A stretch of DNA of 8,741 nucleotides. It comes from Acetobacteraceae bacterium. GTDB taxonomy: Bacteria > Pseudomonadota > Alphaproteobacteria > Acetobacterales > Acetobacteraceae. Numbering within the stretch: position 1 is the first letter of the stretch; the number at the start of each line of letters is the position of its first letter. Position numbers and translations under genes: made by a program. The notes under the pieces were generated by a model. The model did no database searches, was not told the origin of the DNA, and saw nothing but the letters and a program-made list of their open reading frames with translations. This document shows positions 7,329-8,741 of this stretch, piece after piece. Where the stretch lies: NCBI GenBank assembly GCA_019689515.1, contig JADGHI010000132.1:1-8741 (forward strand), in the 5' to 3' direction.

Positions 7329-8496
7329 AGCGACCCGACTTGAACCGGCTCCACAGCCGCGTGCGCAGCCGCTCCGCCGCGGGCGGCGGCGTGCCGGCGA
7401 CGAAGCTGCGCACCAGCACCGAGTCCGGCGGATAGACGTTCGGGTCGTCGCGCACCTCCGGCGCAAGCAGCGGACGGGAGGCCGGCACCGCGTTCGGGTA
7501 GCGGGTTCGGTTGGTGATGGCGGCCATCATCTCGGGCTGCAGCACGAAGTTGATGAAGGCCATCGCCGCCTCCGGGTTCGGCGCGTCGGCCGGCACCGCC
7601 AGCATGTCGAAGGCGAGCTGCGCGCCCTCGCGCGGCGCCGCATAGGTGACCGTGACGCCGCGCCCCGCCTCCCGCGCCCGCACCGCCGCCTGGATCACGT
7701 CGCCCGAATAGGTGAGGGCGAGGCACACCTCCCCCGTCGCCAGCGCATCCACGATCGCGCCGGAGCCCGGGATGGCGCGCAGATGCGGCCGGATCGCCAG
7801 CAGCGCCTGCTCCGCCGCGCGCAGGTCGGCGGGGTCGGCGCTGTCGGGGTCGCGGCCGAGCCAGTGCAGCACCGTCGGCAGCACGTCCGTCGCGCTGTCC
7901 ATCACCATGATGCCGCAGCGCGCCAGGCGTCGCGCGTTCTCCGGCTTCATCAGCAGGTCGAGGCTGTCGAGCGGCGCGTCCGGCGCCAGCTCCCGCACCC
8001 GGTCCGGGCGCATGCCGAGCCCGGTCGTGCCCCAGAGATAGATCGCGCCGTACCGGTTGCCCGGGTCGCTCCGGGCCACCCGCTGCATCAGCGCCGGATC
8101 GAGATTCGCGAGGTTGGGAATTCGCGCCGCATCCAGCGGCCGCAGCGCGCCGGCGCGGATCAGCCGCGCGAAGGTCGGCTCGCTCGTCGGCACGACGATG
8201 TCGTAGCCGGAGCGGCCGGCGGAGAGCTTCGCCTCCAGCGTCTCCAGGCTGTCGTACATGTCGTAGCGCACGCGGATGCCGGTCTCCTGCGTGAAGCGCT
8301 GCAGGACCTCCGGCGCGATGTAGTCGCTCCAATTGTACACGTTGAGCACCGGCGGCGCCTGCGCCGGCGCGCGGCCCGCGGACGGCGGCAGGACCAGCGC
8401 ACCGAGCAGGGCGGCCAGCGGCGGCAGGGCGTATCGCCACCAGCGACGGCGTCCCCGGTCCGGCGGGCGTGGTGCGGCAGCGGTGCGGCGTGGCAT
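7327..8496 (-). CDS. potF: Periplasmic putrescine/polyamine-binding protein (PotF family)
   Basis: The 389-residue protein starts with a long signal sequence: Arg-rich up to 21 (RGRRRWWR), hydrophobic 23-37 and a likely AQA cleavage site at about 47. The mature part opens with LNVYNWSDYI (51-60), the hallmark of PotD/PotF proteins. The C-terminal part also matches PotF closely: FDMLAVPADAPNPEAAMAF, ITNRTRYPNAVPAS, NVYPPDSV and ERLRTRLWSRFKSGR. The family binds putrescine or related polyamines in the periplasm and delivers them to the permeases. From a remembered E. coli PotF sequence, W56, S57, D58, Y59, D266, D297 and Y333 are kept. Pocket aromatics W244 and F276 appear changed to Y263 and A295, and E185 to D204. 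The ATG at 8496 is chosen because GAGGGGGG lies 6 to 7 bp before it and the signal peptide follows. The frame stays open upstream to 8730, but those starts would bury the signal peptide. First gene of potFGHI. The exact ligand is uncertain. Confidence 0.92.
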   Translation of the reverse strand: MPRRTAAAPRPPDRGRRRWWRYALPPLAALLGALVLPPSAGRAPAQAPPVLNVYNWSDYIAPEVLQRFTQETGIRVRYDMYDSLETLEAKLSAGRSGYDIVVPTSEPTFARLIRAGALRPLDAARIPNLANLDPALMQRVARSDPGNRYGAIYLWGTTGLGMRPDRVRELAPDAPLDSLDLLMKPENARRLARCGIMVMDSATDVLPTVLHWLGRDPDSADPADLRAAEQALLAIRPHLRAIPGSGAIVDALATGEVCLALTYSGDVIQAAVRAREAGRGVTVTYAAPREGAQLAFDMLAVPADAPNPEAAMAFINFVLQPEMMAAITNRTRYPNAVPASRPLLAPEVRDDPNVYPPDSVLVRSFVAGTPPPAAERLRTRLWSRFKSGR

Positions 8497-8502
8497 CGGT
8501 GG

Positions 8503-8510
8503 CCCCCCTC
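8503..8510 (-). promoter_or_regulatory. Ribosome binding site of potF
   Basis: GAGGGGGG on the minus strand ends 6 bp before the ATG at 8496. It is the strongest Shine-Dalgarno-like sequence among the starts in this window and rules out the in-frame ATGs further upstream. Confidence 0.6.
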
Positions 8511-8517
8511 GCAGCGG

Positions 8518-8544
8518 CGCGCTCCGCGGGCGATTCGGAGCGCG
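8518..8544 (-). other. Hairpin in the potF leader
   Basis: Perfect 9-bp arms CGCGCTCCG (8518-8526) and CGGAGCGCG (8536-8544) enclose a 9-base loop. If potF transcription begins upstream of here, the folded RNA would stand about 7 bases before the ribosome binding site. It could affect translation or mRNA stability; no U-tract follows, so it is not a typical terminator. In such GC-rich DNA a chance stem of this length is possible. Confidence 0.4.
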
Positions 8545-8613
8545 GCGGCGGCGCGCGCTTCTAGCACGCAAGGGCGCCGCGGGGAGCACGCACAGCGGCA
8601 CGTGGCACGGACC

Positions 8614-8630
8614 TGACGCCGCGCGCGTCA
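8614..8630. promoter_or_regulatory. Inverted repeat, possible operator for potF
   Basis: TGACGC (8614-8619) and GCGTCA (8625-8630) form a perfect 6-5-6 palindrome, a common shape for dimeric helix-turn-helix binding sites. On the minus strand an AATAAT at 8641-8636 could serve as a -10 for potF, which would place the palindrome over the transcription start. No good -35 lies 17 bp upstream of that AATAAT, so the promoter itself is doubtful. Confidence 0.35.
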
Positions 8631-8645
8631 TCAGGATTATTTTCC

Positions 8646-8674
8646 TTGACCGCCGTCTGGCGCTGTCGTATCGA
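8646..8674 (+). promoter_or_regulatory. Sigma-70-like promoter pointing right, out of the window
   Basis: TTGACC (8646-8651), exactly 17 bp, then TATCGA (8669-8674) is a good match to the housekeeping -35/-10 pattern. It is preceded by an AT-rich patch (ATTATTTT, 8636-8643). No start codon for a plus-strand gene follows before the window ends at 8741, so the gene it would serve, probably divergent from potF, lies outside. This pairing is the best promoter-like match I found in the window. Confidence 0.5.
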
Positions 8675-8686
8675 AGGCGGGCCAAG

Positions 8687-8701
8687 GGGCGCATTGCGCC
8701 C
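8687..8701. promoter_or_regulatory. 15-bp palindrome just downstream of the rightward promoter
   Basis: GGGCGCA (8687-8693) and TGCGCCC (8695-8701) are perfect inverted copies around a single T. The site begins 12 bp after the -10 element at 8669-8674, which is about +6 of the predicted rightward transcript, a common position for a repressor operator. A chance GC-rich palindrome is possible. Confidence 0.35.
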
Positions 8702-8707
8702 GCTTCG

Positions 8708-8732
8708 CCCCCCTCTCCCACCCCATCCACCC
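8708..8732 (-). other. G-rich tract with four G-runs on the minus strand (G-quadruplex-like)
   Basis: The minus strand reads GGG, TGGAT, GGGG, T, GGG, AGA, GGGGGG, which meets the usual four-run rule with loops of 5, 1 and 3 bases. It lies in non-coding DNA upstream of potF and in the untranslated start of the predicted rightward transcript, where the RNA would be C-rich. No function is shown. Confidence 0.35.
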
Positions 8733-8741
8733 GACCTGCGC

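Noticed and set aside
4555..8440. Apparent fusions between pot genes (open frames running from potI into potH, potH into potG, and potG into potF)
   Set aside because: The upstream parts are out-of-frame, low-complexity readings of the neighbouring gene. Each real gene has its own start, stop and full family length, so neither fusion nor frameshift is needed.
7327..8730. Longer potF starting at 8730, 8694 or 8631
   Set aside because: These starts would put up to 78 extra residues before the signal peptide, and the strong ribosome site is directly before 8496.
1..8741. Insertion sequences, CRISPR repeats, tRNA/rRNA genes, attachment sites
   Set aside because: No transposase, spaced direct repeats, RNA gene or terminal repeats were seen; all large open stretches are assigned to ordinary genes.

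Overview
The window is very GC-rich (around 70% by eye) with strongly G/C-ending codons. The proteins look alphaproteobacterial; the style (a PotF-type polyamine operon, class Iβ aspartate aminotransferases, a GNAT starting with 'RPGRDDDAEGFIALIG') suggests a Rhodospirillales/Acetobacteraceae member such as a Roseomonas relative. This is inferred from protein character alone, without any search. There is no sign of mobile DNA, CRISPR, rRNA or tRNA, and nearly all of the sequence is coding.

Layout, left to right. (1) 1-205, minus: the start of a GNAT acetyltransferase that runs off the left edge, overlapping by 4 bp the end of (2) 202-1404, minus, a PLP-dependent class I aminotransferase. (3) 1405-1554: a divergent intergenic region. 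(4) 1555-3222, plus: a transmembrane methyl-accepting chemotaxis protein. (5) 3223-3316: a convergent gap holding a long perfect-stem hairpin, a likely two-way terminator. (6) 3317-4519, minus: a second aminotransferase, about 57% identical to the first and colinear with it. (7) 4555-8496, minus: a four-gene polyamine (putrescine-type) ABC importer in the order potF-potG-potH-potI, with the junctions 5 bp apart, TAATG and ATGA. (8) 8497-8741: the potF leader and upstream region, with inverted repeats and a good sigma-70-like promoter pointing right, towards a gene outside the window.

How the genes may work together. PotF would bind a polyamine in the periplasm, PotH and PotI form the membrane channel, and PotG supplies ATP hydrolysis. 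The second aminotransferase starts 35 bp after potI on the same strand, with no hairpin visible between them, so it may be read through from the pot operon and end at the hairpin at 3274-3309. The two aminotransferases look like an old duplication now separated by an oppositely oriented chemoreceptor. The importer and aminotransferases are ordinary families. The points most worth a second look are the diverged active-site loop of the first aminotransferase, the altered PotF pocket, the chemoreceptor between the paralogs, and the palindrome-rich region upstream of potF. I did not see a clearly undescribed system.
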